A stretch of DNA of 64,000 bases from Zhihengliuella sp. (GTDB lineage Bacteria > Actinomycetota > Actinomycetes > Actinomycetales > Micrococcaceae): contig NZ_JAPSJL010000004.1 in NCBI RefSeq assembly GCF_031178195.1, positions 124,001 to 188,000 on the forward strand, written 5' to 3'. A program made the position numbers and the translations under genes. Within the stretch, counting starts at the first letter, position 1; the number at the start of each line of letters is the position of its first letter. This document shows, piece by piece, positions 15,040-24,183 of the stretch. The notes beneath the pieces were generated by a model. The model was not told where the DNA came from. It did not search any database and worked only from the letters and a program-made list of their open reading frames with translations.

Positions 15040-16041
15040 TCAGTACGTGACCGCGATGGCGTACGTCAGGAATCCGACGAACGCCACGAACGGCAGGAGC
15101 AGCAGGGCATGGAGCCACTTGTGCTCCACCAGCACGGCCACGAACTCGCGCAGGAACGCGCTGGGCACGTAGTACCCCGCGGTCGGCGATCCGACGACCT
15201 CCGCCGGGATATCGAGCTTGCGCGCCAGCAATGCGGCCCGCAGCACGTGGTAGTTGTTGGTCACGGCGACCGCAGGCCCCGGTCGCCCGGTCTCGGACTG
15301 CACCTGGAGCGAGTATCGCAGGTTCTCCTCGGTAGTGCGGGCCCGCTCCTCGGCGACGACGTCCCCCGGCTCTGCTCCTGCCGCCACGAGATAATCGGCC
15401 ATGGCCGCGCCCTCGGGACGCGGCTCGTCCGCGCCCTGTCCTCCCGACGGGATGAGGAGGGGCCGGGGCTCCGTGCCCCGGTAGAGCTCGAGCGCCCGGT
15501 CCAGCCGGCTCTTCAGGAGCGGAGGGGGCGTCCCGTCGATCAGCCGCGAGCCCAGGACGACGACGGCCGCCGGCTCGGCCTCCGCGCCCATGCGGCTGTA
15601 CGCGATCGCGTACGCCAGGAAGACCACGAACACGACGCCGAGGTAGCCCGAGAGGACGAACAGCAGTGCCGCGAGCCCTGTCGCCCACGCCTGCTCCGCC
15701 ATGAGCAGGACGACGGCGATCACCGGCAGGGCGAACACCGCGACGCCGAGCAGCAGTGAGAGCAGATTTCCGAGCCGGCGTCCCTCGCGGCGGAGCATCG
15801 TCAGCCCGTTGGCGACCAGGAAGCCGGCCAGAACCAGCGCGGCCAGCGGGATGAGGGCCAGCAGGATCAGCCAGACGATCCCGAAGGCCGGCACCAGATC
15901 GGTCAGCAGCTCGGCCACGCCGCTGATCGCCAGCCAGATACCGGCCACGAGCACCACGCCGTTGCGCAGCATCCGCCGGTCCCGGCTCCGCCAGCGGATG
16001 TACAGCACCGCGCACACCGCGGCGAGGATCAGCGAGAACAT
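15040..16041 (-). CDS. YdcF/SanA-type DUF218 membrane protein
   Basis: The 333-residue protein has about five or six membrane segments in residues 1-175. A cytoplasmic or periplasmic DUF218 domain follows: AAVVVLGSRLIDGTPPPLLKSRLDRALELYRG, IPSGGQGADEPRPEGAAMADYLV and NNYHVLRAALLARKLDIPAEVVGSPT. A final transmembrane helix lies near 312-330. DUF218 proteins of the YdcF/ElyC/SanA group are linked to cell envelope integrity, but the biochemical activity is unclear. It sits downstream of purB on the same strand, after a small hairpin. Confidence 0.87.
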   Translation of the reverse strand: MFSLILAAVCAVLYIRWRSRDRRMLRNGVVLVAGIWLAISGVAELLTDLVPAFGIVWLILLALIPLAALVLAGFLVANGLTMLRREGRRLGNLLSLLLGVAVFALPVIAVVLLMAEQAWATGLAALLFVLSGYLGVVFVVFLAYAIAYSRMGAEAEPAAVVVLGSRLIDGTPPPLLKSRLDRALELYRGTEPRPLLIPSGGQGADEPRPEGAAMADYLVAAGAEPGDVVAEERARTTEENLRYSLQVQSETGRPGPAVAVTNNYHVLRAALLARKLDIPAEVVGSPTAGYYVPSAFLREFVAVLVEHKWLHALLLLPFVAFVGFLTYAIAVTY

Positions 16042-16122
16042 GCGGCCAGACTATCGGCGGAAGCGATCCGCCGGGCGCATTGCAGGACCCACGCCGGCCC
16101 GGGCACCGGGTGAGCGACCGGA

Positions 16123-16141
16123 GACGGCGACGGACGCCGTC
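16123..16141. terminator. Short hairpin downstream of purB
   Basis: GACGGCG (16123-16129) pairs with CGCCGTC (16135-16141) over a five-base loop, 50 bases after the purB stop on the minus strand. No T-run is visible, so its strength is uncertain. Confidence 0.4.
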
Positions 16142-16193
16142 GTACTCCTCGCCTCGGGGAGAACGACGGCGGCCGCAGGGACCGCGGGTGCGG

Positions 16194-17600
16194 TTACTTC
16201 AGGTGGTCCACCAGCTGCGACGCGATGCCGTTGTAGTTGGCCGGGGTGAGCTCCAGCAGGCGGGCCTCCGCCTCGGTGGAGAGACCGAGGGACTGGACGA
16301 ACTCCTTCATGCGCTCGGCGTCCACGCGGTGGCCGCGGGTGAGGTCCTTGAGCCGCTCGTACGGGTTCTCCATGCCGGGCACGCCGGCGATCGCCTCGGC
16401 GCGCATGACCATCTGGATGGCCTCGCCGAGCACCTCCCAATTGTGGTCCAGGTCGTCGGCGAGGACATCCTCGGCGACGTCGAGCCGCTCGAGTCCCTTG
16501 GCGACGTTGGAGATCGCCAGCAGCGAGTGGCCGAACGCGGTGCCGATGTTGCGCTGCGACGACGAGTCGGTCAGGTCGCGCTGCCAACGGGAGGTCACCA
16601 GCGTGGCCGCGAGCGTGTCCAGGAGGCCGTTGGAGATCTCCAGGTTCGCCTCGGCGTTCTCGAACCGGATGGGGTTGACCTTGTGCGGCATGGTCGAGGA
16701 GCCGGTGGCGCCGGCGACCGGGATCTGCGCGAAGTAGCCGATCGAGATGTAGCTCCACACGTCGGTGCAGAGGTTGTGCAGGATCCGGTTGAAGCGGGCG
16801 ATGTCCGCGTACAGCTCGGCCTGCCAGTCGTGCGACTCGATCTGCGTGGTCAGCGGGTTCCACGTCAGGCCGAGGCCCTCCACGAAGGTTTTGGAGACGT
16901 GCTGCCAGTCGGCCGACGGGACGGAGGCGTAGTGGGCCGCGTAGGTGCCGGTGGCGCCGTTGATCTTGCCCAGGAACTCGGTGGCGGCGATGCGGTCCAG
17001 CTGGCGGGTCAGGCGCCAGGCGAGGACCGCGAGCTCCTTGCCGAGCGTGGTCGGCGTGGCCGGCTGGCCGTGGGTGCGGGAGAGCATCGGGACGTCGCGC
17101 GTCTCCTCGGCCATCCGGCCGATCTGCTCGACGAGCGACCGGGCGGCGGGCAGCCAGACGTCCTCGACGGCGCCCTTGACGCCGACGGCGTAGGAGAGGT
17201 TGTTGATGTCCTCGCTGGTGCAGCCGAAGTGCACCATGGCGGTCAGGTGCGCCAGGCCCAGGGCCTCGAGACGGCGGCCGATGTAGTACTCCACGGCCTT
17301 GACGTCGTGGACGGTGACGGCCTCGATCTCGGCGAGCTCGGTGACCGAGTCGCCGTCGAAGTCGGTGACGATCTTCCGCAGCCCCGCACGCTGCTCCTCC
17401 GTCAGCGGGCCCGCGCCCGGCAGGACGGACTGGTCCGTCAGGTGGATCAGCCACTCGACCTCCACGTGGACGCGGTCGCGGTTGAGCGCCGCCTCGGAGA
17501 GATAGTCGACGAGGGGTGCGACGGCGGGACGGTAGCGTCCGTCGAGCGCACCGAGGGCGAGGGGTTCGGATGCGAGGGAGAAGCGCGCGGAATCAGCCAT
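16194..17600 (-). CDS. purB: Adenylosuccinate lyase
   Basis: The 468-residue enzyme acts in de novo purine synthesis. It cleaves SAICAR to AICAR plus fumarate, and adenylosuccinate to AMP plus fumarate. The fumarase/aspartase superfamily signature is clear in GSSTMPHKVNPIRFENAE, and the first conserved region in TSEDINNLSYAV. Length and motifs match the long actinobacterial/E. coli-type PurB. The start could be the ATG at 17600 (MADSARFS) or the one at 17609; the first fits the family better. It is divergent from the PTS genes, with 104 bp between starts. Confidence 0.95.
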   Translation of the reverse strand: MADSARFSLASEPLALGALDGRYRPAVAPLVDYLSEAALNRDRVHVEVEWLIHLTDQSVLPGAGPLTEEQRAGLRKIVTDFDGDSVTELAEIEAVTVHDVKAVEYYIGRRLEALGLAHLTAMVHFGCTSEDINNLSYAVGVKGAVEDVWLPAARSLVEQIGRMAEETRDVPMLSRTHGQPATPTTLGKELAVLAWRLTRQLDRIAATEFLGKINGATGTYAAHYASVPSADWQHVSKTFVEGLGLTWNPLTTQIESHDWQAELYADIARFNRILHNLCTDVWSYISIGYFAQIPVAGATGSSTMPHKVNPIRFENAEANLEISNGLLDTLAATLVTSRWQRDLTDSSSQRNIGTAFGHSLLAISNVAKGLERLDVAEDVLADDLDHNWEVLGEAIQMVMRAEAIAGVPGMENPYERLKDLTRGHRVDAERMKEFVQSLGLSTEAEARLLELTPANYNGIASQLVDHLK

Positions 17601-17704
17601 GACCCACATTCTTTCACGGCGCCGTATCGGGCGCCGGATCGGGTCACTAGGATGAGCCTCGACCGGCCGACCGCAGCGACCCAGCCCGGACAGGAGTGTC
17701 GAGA

Positions 17705-18589
17705 ATGCCGTCCCTGAGAGAGCTCATCACCGAGGAGGCGATCGCCCTGGACGCGCCGGCGGCGGACTGGGAGGACGCCGTCCGCGCCGCGGGCCGACTG
17801 CTGGAGGAGCAGGGTGTCTGCACCGAGGTGTACACCCAGTCGATGGTGGACAACGTCGTCGAGAACGGCCCCTACATCGTCGTCGCGCCCGGCTTCGCGT
17901 TCGCCCACGCACGCCCGTCGGAGGCCGTCCTCCGGACCGGCATGTCTTGGGTCCGGCTGGCCGAGCCCGTCACGTTCGGCCACGAGAAGCACGACCCCGT
18001 CACGCTCGTCGTGGCCCTCGCCGCTCAGGACTCGAAGACGCACACGCGGGCGATGGCCGAGCTCGCGCGGATCCTCGGCAGCAGCGAGAAGCGCGCGGCC
18101 GTCGACGCCGCCGAGTCGCCCCGGCAGATCCTCGACGTCCTCGACGGAGCCGGGCCGACGCCGTCGTCCGCGGCGGGCGGGGCCCAGGCGGCCGCCGGTG
18201 GAGCGGCTGCGACGTCCGGCACGGGACCGGAGGCACCCGCCTCGAATGTGGAGGCCGCCGCCACGGGATCCGAGGCGCCGGGAGCCGGGTCCGGCGGGGA
18301 GGACCGCCACCTGATCCTCACGGTCTGCGGCAACGGACTGGGCACCTCGCTCTTCCTGAAGAACACGCTGGAGCAGGTCCTCGACCGGTGGGGCTGGTCG
18401 CGGCACGTCACCGTCGAGGCCACCGACACCATCTCGGCGCGGGGCCGCGCCCACGAGGCGGCCGCGATCCTCACTTCGGGTGAGATCGCCAAGATCCTCG
18501 GCGATGTCGGCCGGCCCGTCCGTATCGTCGAGAACTTCACCAGCACCGACGAGCTCGACGCGGCACTGCGCGAGCTCTACGACGTCTGA
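17705..18589 (+). CDS. PTS sugar transporter, fused IIA-IIB subunit (ascorbate/SgaAB type)
   Basis: The 294-residue protein joins an EIIA domain of the mannitol/ascorbate type (residues 1-150) to an EIIB domain (residues 198-294) by an Ala/Gly/Pro-rich linker. The phospho-accepting His is in PGFAFAHARPSEAV. The phospho-accepting Cys is in TVCGNGLGTSLFLKNTL. Phosphate passes from HPr to IIA to IIB to the incoming sugar. The start at 17705 has a GGAG site eight bases upstream. The gene ends 14 bp before the IIC gene, so they form an operon. No metabolic gene is adjacent to reveal the substrate. Confidence 0.9.
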   Translation: MPSLRELITEEAIALDAPAADWEDAVRAAGRLLEEQGVCTEVYTQSMVDNVVENGPYIVVAPGFAFAHARPSEAVLRTGMSWVRLAEPVTFGHEKHDPVTLVVALAAQDSKTHTRAMAELARILGSSEKRAAVDAAESPRQILDVLDGAGPTPSSAAGGAQAAAGGAAATSGTGPEAPASNVEAAATGSEAPGAGSGGEDRHLILTVCGNGLGTSLFLKNTLEQVLDRWGWSRHVTVEATDTISARGRAHEAAAILTSGEIAKILGDVGRPVRIVENFTSTDELDAALRELYDV

Positions 18590-18603
18590 AAGCGAGAGCA
18601 CCC

Positions 18604-20142
18604 ATGGACTGGCTCGTCTCGATCCCGCAGTTCCTCGTCAACGAGGTTCTCTCCGTTCCCGCGTTCCTCATCGGCATCATCGTCGCCATCGGCCTGGGCG
18701 CCCTGCGGAAGTCCGCGGGCCAGATCGTCGGCGGCGCGGTCAAGGCGACGCTCGGCTTCCTGCTGATCGGCGCGGGTGCCGGCCTGGTGGTGGCGTCGCT
18801 GGAGCCGCTGGGCGTGATGATCCAGGGGGCGACCGGTGCGCAGGGCGTCATCCCCACGAACGAGGCGATCGTCGGGATCGCGCAGGAGCAGTACGGGGCG
18901 CAGGTGGCGTGGCTGATGATCCTGGGCTTCGTCGTCTCTCTGGTCCTGGCCCGGTTCACGCCGTTGAACTACGTCTTCCTCACCGGGCACCACATCCTCT
19001 TCATGGCGACCCTGCTGACCATCGTGCTGGCCACCGCCGGGTACTCCGGGCCGGTGACGGTCCTCGTCGGGGGCGCCCTGCTGGGCATCCTGATGGTCTC
19101 GCTCCCGGCCTTCGCCCAACCCTGGACGCGGCGCATCACCGGGGACGACAGCATCGCGATCGGGCACTTCGGCACCGCCGGCTACATCGCCGCGGGCGCC
19201 GTCGGCCGTGCCGTCGGCGGCCGGACGAGCCGCTCGACCGAGGACCTGAAGCTGCCGGAGGGGCTGCGGTTCCTCCGGGACTCCATGGTCGCGACCGCGC
19301 TGTCCATGGTGCTGATGTACGTGGCCGTCGCCGCGATCTACTACGCCCGCGCCAGGGAGACGGCCTACGAGGCCTTCGAGGGCGGCGCCGAGAACCTCGG
19401 CGACTTCCTCATGCAGGCGCTGACGCAGGGGCTGCAGTTCGGCATCGCCGTGGCGGTGATCCTCTTCGGCGTGCGCACGATCCTGGGTGAGATCGTCCCC
19501 GCCTTCCAGGGCATCGCGGCGAGGATCGTCCCCGGCGCCAAGCCGGCGCTCGACGCCCCGATCGTGTTCCCCTACGCCCAGAACGCCGTCCTGATCGGCT
19601 TCCTGTCCAGTTTCACGGGCGGATTGATCGGCCTGGCCCTGCTGTCCGTGTGGCTCAACCCGATGCTCGGGCTCGCTCTGATCCTGCCCGGCCTGGTCCC
19701 GCACTTCTTCACGGGCGGCGCGGCCGGCGTCTACGGGAACGCCACGGGCGGGCGTCGCGGGGCCGTGGCCGGCGGCTTCGTCAACGGGCTGCTGATCACC
19801 TTCCTGCCCGCCGTGCTGCTCTCGGTGCTCGGCGACTTCGGCTCCGCGAACACCACCTTCGGGGATACCGATTTCGGCTGGTTCGGCATCCTCATCGGCT
19901 ACGGTGCCCGCATCGGCTCCGTCGGAGGCCTGATCGTGATCGCCCTGCTCGGGCTGGCCATCCTCGGGGCGGCCGTCCTGATGCAGCTGCGTGTCGTGGA
20001 CCGCGGCTGGGACCCGTCCCCGCATCGAGCGCGGGCGGCCGAGGGCCAGGCGCCCGCCGAGGGCAGCGGCGATGCCCCGGCCACAGGCTACGCGAAGCTC
20101 GCGCCGCCGCGGGGCGCACCGGCCCCGCCACCGCGTCCGTAG
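18604..20142 (+). CDS. PTS sugar transporter subunit IIC (UlaA/SgaT family)
   Basis: This 512-residue integral membrane permease has about eleven or twelve hydrophobic segments. The start IPQFLVNEVLSVPAFLIGIIVAIGLGALRK and the sequences TGHHILFMATLL, FGTAGYIAAGAVG and FPYAQNAVLIGFLSSFTGG match the ascorbate-type UlaA family. It forms the sugar channel for the IIA-IIB protein encoded just upstream. The substrate may be ascorbate or another sugar acid. UlaD/E/F-type catabolic genes are not seen in this window, so the sugar is left open. Confidence 0.9.
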   Translation: MDWLVSIPQFLVNEVLSVPAFLIGIIVAIGLGALRKSAGQIVGGAVKATLGFLLIGAGAGLVVASLEPLGVMIQGATGAQGVIPTNEAIVGIAQEQYGAQVAWLMILGFVVSLVLARFTPLNYVFLTGHHILFMATLLTIVLATAGYSGPVTVLVGGALLGILMVSLPAFAQPWTRRITGDDSIAIGHFGTAGYIAAGAVGRAVGGRTSRSTEDLKLPEGLRFLRDSMVATALSMVLMYVAVAAIYYARARETAYEAFEGGAENLGDFLMQALTQGLQFGIAVAVILFGVRTILGEIVPAFQGIAARIVPGAKPALDAPIVFPYAQNAVLIGFLSSFTGGLIGLALLSVWLNPMLGLALILPGLVPHFFTGGAAGVYGNATGGRRGAVAGGFVNGLLITFLPAVLLSVLGDFGSANTTFGDTDFGWFGILIGYGARIGSVGGLIVIALLGLAILGAAVLMQLRVVDRGWDPSPHRARAAEGQAPAEGSGDAPATGYAKLAPPRGAPAPPPRP

Positions 20143-20316
20143 CAGGGACTTCTCCTCCACAGGCACCACCGCCCACTTCGCCGTTCACAGCACCGTCGAT
20201 CACCCCCGCTGAACCCTGGCCCGGGTCGCTAGCGTCGTCGTCACCAGCGGATCGAGCAGCGACCCGACGGCGACGGGGCAGCCCATGATCGGGCGGGTGG
20301 CGGGGAGGAGTGGGAC

Positions 20317-20643
20317 ATGTGGTTGGCAGCGGACGAGTGGGCTCGGATGATCGTGCAGTCCGAGGTGGCGATGGACCGCCTGGGGGAGGCCCAGCGCGCC
20401 CTGTCGCACGTGCTCGACGAGACGCAATGGAACTCGATCGCGGGGCGGGCCTTCCAGGAGACGGTGCGGAACCTGGCGGTCGAGGCCCAGAGCCTGTCCT
20501 GGTTGATCGCCGACCAGCGCAATGACGCGGTGCCACTGCAGGCGCGTTCCGAGGAGCGCGCCCGCGAGCACGCAGCCGAGCGCGCTGACGCACTCGAGGT
20601 CGAGCGCATCGCCCGTATCGGCACCCGGCACGGCGCCCTGTGA
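20317..20643 (+). CDS. WXG100-like small helical protein
   Basis: The 108-residue protein is almost wholly helical and rich in Ala, Glu, Gln and Arg, with a strong GGGGAGGAG site ahead of its ATG. Residues 36-46 (TQWNSIAGRAF) resemble the W-x-G turn of ESAT-6/WXG100 proteins, in the W-x-S-x-A-G-x-x-F form common to actinobacterial substrates. Helices before and after fit a hairpin. It lies 13 bp upstream of a lipase-like gene. This pairing is typical of type VII secretion substrates and their partners. Assignment is by pattern; no secretion machinery is in the window. Confidence 0.6.
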   Translation: MWLAADEWARMIVQSEVAMDRLGEAQRALSHVLDETQWNSIAGRAFQETVRNLAVEAQSLSWLIADQRNDAVPLQARSEERAREHAAERADALEVERIARIGTRHGAL

Positions 20644-20656
20644 CGGGGGACCGGTC

Positions 20657-22171
20657 ATGACGGACCTGATCATCCGCGGCGGGAGCCGGGGCGACAACCC
20701 GGCCGCCGTCGTCTCCTACTCGAAGCACGAGCTCCAGCAGGCGCAGCAGTTGCTCGGCGTCGTCGTCGGCCACCTGGACGCGGCCGCGGACGCGCTCGGC
20801 GAGGCGTACGGCGCGGCGCAGTCCCTCCACGGATTCGACGCCGTCATCTCGGCTGGGCTGGCGGGCCGGCTGTCCGTGACGCTCACGCGGCTGCGCTACC
20901 TCCAGTCGGACGTCGGTTCGCTGATCCCGGCCCTTGCGCTCGCGGAGGGCCACTACGACCAGACCGAATGGGAGATCAACAACGACGTGGTGGTCCTCCG
21001 GGACCAGCTGGAGGGGTTCTTGCTCAGCTATGTGCTCGAGTCCGCCGGTCCGTATCCGTCGGGCCGGCTCGCCCAGGACTTCGCCAACCACTGGCCCGTC
21101 TACCTGACGGCGACGCTCACCCTGCCGCTCGGGCGGGGCGGGGCCGCGGCTGGCCGCGGCGAGGTCTTCGAGCGGATGAGCGGATTGACCCGGGGCGAGG
21201 AGCACGGCGGCGTCGCCTCATCATCGTTGACGGAGAGATTCGCCCGTGCCATCGGCTGGGGGTCGGAGGTCGGCCGGCTGACCGCCCGGATCGAGGTCGT
21301 CGAGATCCGCGAGACGGAGGGGGCGGCAGGCGGGCTCGACGGCGGCGCCGCGCACGGGACGATGCGCGGGAGCATGCAGGATTTACTCGCGAACCAGGGT
21401 GCCGCGGACCAGGAGCGCAGCGGGCCCGGCGCCATGGCGATCTCCAGCACGAAGACCGCCGCCCGCACCGTGCACACGGTGAGCCTGCCGGGAACGCAGA
21501 CCGGGGACGGCAGCGCGCCGGAGGAGAATCCGTGGGGCGTCGGCGGTCTCGTCGACGGCCTCACCGGGGACAGCCGGCACGCGACCGCTGCCGTCCTGGA
21601 CGCCCTGCAGGGCGTCGGCGCCGAGCCCGGGGACCGAGTGGTCCTGACCGGCTACAGCCAGGGCGGCATCCACGCGGCCAACATCGCCGCGAACGCACTG
21701 TTCCAGCAGCAGTACGACGTCGCGGGCGTCGTGACCCTCGGGGCGCCGGTGGGGGCGACGGACATTCCGGAGAGCGCTTTCGCTCTGCACTTCCAGCACG
21801 CGCACGACGCCGTGCCCGGCGCCACGGGCGAGCCCACCGGGACGTCCTACAACCACCTGGTCGTCAGCAGTGTTGAGTACGCCCCGGGCCAGTCGCCGGG
21901 CGTCGATGCGGACTCGACGCTCAGCGATGCCCACGCGCCGAAGAACTACGAGCACATGGCGATGCGGGGCGCACTCTCGGGGGATCCGGATCTTGAGCGC
22001 GTCTATGGCGGGCTGGCCGGCGTCTATGCGGGGGCGACGTCGACACGACGGTACAGCGTCAGCCTGCGCCGGGACCCCGGAGCGGTGGGCGCCCGGCCGG
22101 CGCAGGAAGGCCGTCCCGGTCCCGCATCCCGCGGGCCCGCTAGTCGCGACGGTCGGGGACGACCCAACTGA
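20657..22171 (+). CDS. Alpha/beta-hydrolase (lipase-like) with N-terminal helical region
   Basis: The 504-residue protein has residues 1-110 helical and Ala/Leu/Gln-rich (AVVSYSKHELQQAQQLLGVV). A middle region of low complexity follows. The hydrolase domain (about 290-460) has RVVLTGYSQGGIHAANIAANALF with nucleophile Ser334, and SAFALHFQHAHDAVP, a likely Asp/His region. The GxSxG elbow and the VVTLGAPVGAT strand suit a lipase or thioesterase. Together with the WXG-like partner upstream it resembles secreted lipase effectors of actinobacteria. A GGGGGA site precedes the ATG. Its last 32 bases overlap the convergent holin-like gene. Confidence 0.68.
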   Translation: MTDLIIRGGSRGDNPAAVVSYSKHELQQAQQLLGVVVGHLDAAADALGEAYGAAQSLHGFDAVISAGLAGRLSVTLTRLRYLQSDVGSLIPALALAEGHYDQTEWEINNDVVVLRDQLEGFLLSYVLESAGPYPSGRLAQDFANHWPVYLTATLTLPLGRGGAAAGRGEVFERMSGLTRGEEHGGVASSSLTERFARAIGWGSEVGRLTARIEVVEIRETEGAAGGLDGGAAHGTMRGSMQDLLANQGAADQERSGPGAMAISSTKTAARTVHTVSLPGTQTGDGSAPEENPWGVGGLVDGLTGDSRHATAAVLDALQGVGAEPGDRVVLTGYSQGGIHAANIAANALFQQQYDVAGVVTLGAPVGATDIPESAFALHFQHAHDAVPGATGEPTGTSYNHLVVSSVEYAPGQSPGVDADSTLSDAHAPKNYEHMAMRGALSGDPDLERVYGGLAGVYAGATSTRRYSVSLRRDPGAVGARPAQEGRPGPASRGPASRDGRGRPN

Positions 22172-22547
22172 GCAGCGCCGAGACGATCGCGACGATGATC
22201 GAGCCGAGGATCGCATCCCAGAAGAAGGAGTCGATCGTCAGGGTCATCGGCGTGTACTGGGTGATCCAGGCGGTCAGCGCCAGCATGCCCGCGTTGATGA
22301 TGATCGCGAACAGGCCGAGCGTCAGGCAGGTGATCGGCAGGGACAGGAAGCTCAGCACGGGCTTAACCACGGCATTCACGAGGCCGAAGACCAGGCCGAT
22401 AAGCACGTAGGCCAGGACGACGTCGACGGTGTCGTTCCCGGTGGCCGGCCCGCCGGCCCCGGAGGTCACCGCGATCCCGGGGAGCAGCCAGGCCGCCGCG
22501 GCCAGGGCGAGCGCGTTGACAAGGACACGGACGAAGAAACCGAACAT
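22140..22547 (-). CDS. Phage-holin-4-like (YvlD-type) membrane protein
   Basis: The 135-residue protein has four membrane segments and the typical family stretch LIGLVFGLVNAVVKPVLSFLSLPITCLTLGLFAIIINAGML. Families of this kind (PF04020) are called holin family IV by history but are chromosomal membrane proteins without known lytic role. The start at 22547 (MFGFFVRVLVNAL) fits the first helix. The gene overlaps the 3' end of the convergent hydrolase gene by 32 bp. Confidence 0.87.
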   Translation of the reverse strand: MFGFFVRVLVNALALAAAAWLLPGIAVTSGAGGPATGNDTVDVVLAYVLIGLVFGLVNAVVKPVLSFLSLPITCLTLGLFAIIINAGMLALTAWITQYTPMTLTIDSFFWDAILGSIIVAIVSALLSWVVPDRRD

Positions 22548-22620
22548 GGGATCAGTGTGGCACGAGGGGCCGCCATCCGTCCCTACGGGAGGGCTGCCGT
22601 CCCTTGGACGAATTCCGCCC

Positions 22621-24183
22621 CTACACGCCGACCGGCTCGCGGGCTGCGGCCCGGAGCACGGCCTCGATCCGGTCGCGGCAGCCGCCGCAGCCCGTCCCCG
22701 CCCGGCAGGCCCGGCCCACCTCCTCGACGGTCGTGCAGCCGGTCTCCCGCGCGGTCGCGACCTGACCGTGCGTGGCTCCGCTGCAGCGGCAGAGGACCTC
22801 ATCCGGGCCGGGCTCCGCCGCGGGCGCTGCCACGGGGTCCTCGAGCCGGAACAGGGTCGTCCGATCGGCGGGCAGCTCCCGGCCCCGCTCGTAGAGCAGG
22901 ACGAGCTCCGCCGCGGTCCGCGGCAGGCCCAGAGCGACGAAACCCGTCAACGCCCCGTCCTCCGTGACCATCTTGCAGTACGCCCCGCGCTGCGGGTCCG
23001 CCCAGATCGAGACCCGCCGGCCGCCCGCGTCCGTGTCCCACAGTCCGGGCGAGACGTCGCCGCCGGAGGTGAAGTCGAGTCCGCGCGCCTTGAGCAGGAT
23101 GGCACCCGGCGGCTCGGCGGGCAGAGAGGCGGCGGGCAGGGGGTCCACGGACTCCGGCGATGCCGATGGCGGGACGGCGGGGAGTGTGTCGGCGGGTCCG
23201 GGTGCGGGAACCGGGGGTGTGCGGTGCCGTGTCAGGTAGGCCGCCAGCCACTCGGCCTGGGCCCATCCCGGTCCGATGAGTCCGGAGGGCCGCGCGCCGT
23301 CGACGGCGGCGCAGTCGCCGATCGCGAACACGCGGTCCTCGGTGTCCGCGCGCAGGCGCCCGTCGACGTGGATGCCGTTGCCGGTGGCCAGCCCGCAGCC
23401 CGCGGCCAGCTCGTCGCGCGCCCGGACCCCCACCGAGAGCACCAGCAGGTCGCCCGGGACCAGGGCGCCATCGGCGAGTTCCAGTGCGGCGAACCGGTCC
23501 GATTCGCGCTGCACAGCCACGGCCCGGGCCTCGGAGACGAGCTGCACTCCGGCGGCGCAGAGCCGATGGGCGAGGAGGCGGCCGGCGTCGTCGTCCACGT
23601 GCCGGGGGAGCGGGTGGCGGCCGTGGTGGACCAGGACGGCCTGTGCTCCGTGCTCCTGCACGAGGAGCGCCGCCTCGACGCCGAGGACCCCGCCACCGAG
23701 GATCACCGCGCGCCCGCCGTCGGCGACGACCCGGCGCAGCAGGTCGGCGTCGTCGAGGTCGCGCAGGGCCGCGACGCCCTCCGGCAGGCGCGGCTCGGCG
23801 TGCGGCGCGAAGTCCAGGCCACGCAGGGTCGGCAGGATAGGCCGGGCGCCCGTCGCGAAGACCAGACGGTCGTAGGGGACCGGGGCACCGTCGTCGAGCA
23901 GGACCCTCCGGCGGGACCGGTCCACTCGGCGCACCGTGGCGCCCAGGCGCACGTCCACCCCCGCGCGGCGCAGCTCGTCCGCGTCGGCGAGGGCGATCGC
24001 CCCGGCAGCGGTGCGCCCGACGGCGACCTCCGCGACGAGGACGCGGTTGTAGGCCGCGCGCGACTCGGCGCCGAGGACGGTGAGGGCGAGGGTCCCGGCC
24101 GCGACAGCCGGGAGCAGGTCCTCGACCAGGCGGGCGGCGACGGGACCGAACCCGACGACGACGACGCGTTCGGGTGTGCTCAT
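22621..24183 (-). CDS. NirB-like FAD-dependent oxidoreductase with BFD-type [2Fe-2S] domain
   Basis: The 520-residue flavoprotein is probably the electron-transfer subunit for the nitrate reductase encoded just upstream. FAD binding is seen in VVVGFGPVAARLVEDL, and NAD(P) binding in AVILGGGVLGVEAALL. The GIHVDGRLRADTEDRVFAIGDCA block is typical of NirB-type reductases. A Pro/Ala-rich linker leads to the C-terminal BFD-like iron-sulfur domain with CRCS and CRAGTGCGGC. The sirohaem half of NirB is absent, so it cannot reduce nitrite alone. Its ATG overlaps the stop of the reductase gene by four bases (ATGA). Confidence 0.86.
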   Translation of the reverse strand: MSTPERVVVVGFGPVAARLVEDLLPAVAAGTLALTVLGAESRAAYNRVLVAEVAVGRTAAGAIALADADELRRAGVDVRLGATVRRVDRSRRRVLLDDGAPVPYDRLVFATGARPILPTLRGLDFAPHAEPRLPEGVAALRDLDDADLLRRVVADGGRAVILGGGVLGVEAALLVQEHGAQAVLVHHGRHPLPRHVDDDAGRLLAHRLCAAGVQLVSEARAVAVQRESDRFAALELADGALVPGDLLVLSVGVRARDELAAGCGLATGNGIHVDGRLRADTEDRVFAIGDCAAVDGARPSGLIGPGWAQAEWLAAYLTRHRTPPVPAPGPADTLPAVPPSASPESVDPLPAASLPAEPPGAILLKARGLDFTSGGDVSPGLWDTDAGGRRVSIWADPQRGAYCKMVTEDGALTGFVALGLPRTAAELVLLYERGRELPADRTTLFRLEDPVAAPAAEPGPDEVLCRCSGATHGQVATARETGCTTVEEVGRACRAGTGCGGCRDRIEAVLRAAAREPVGV

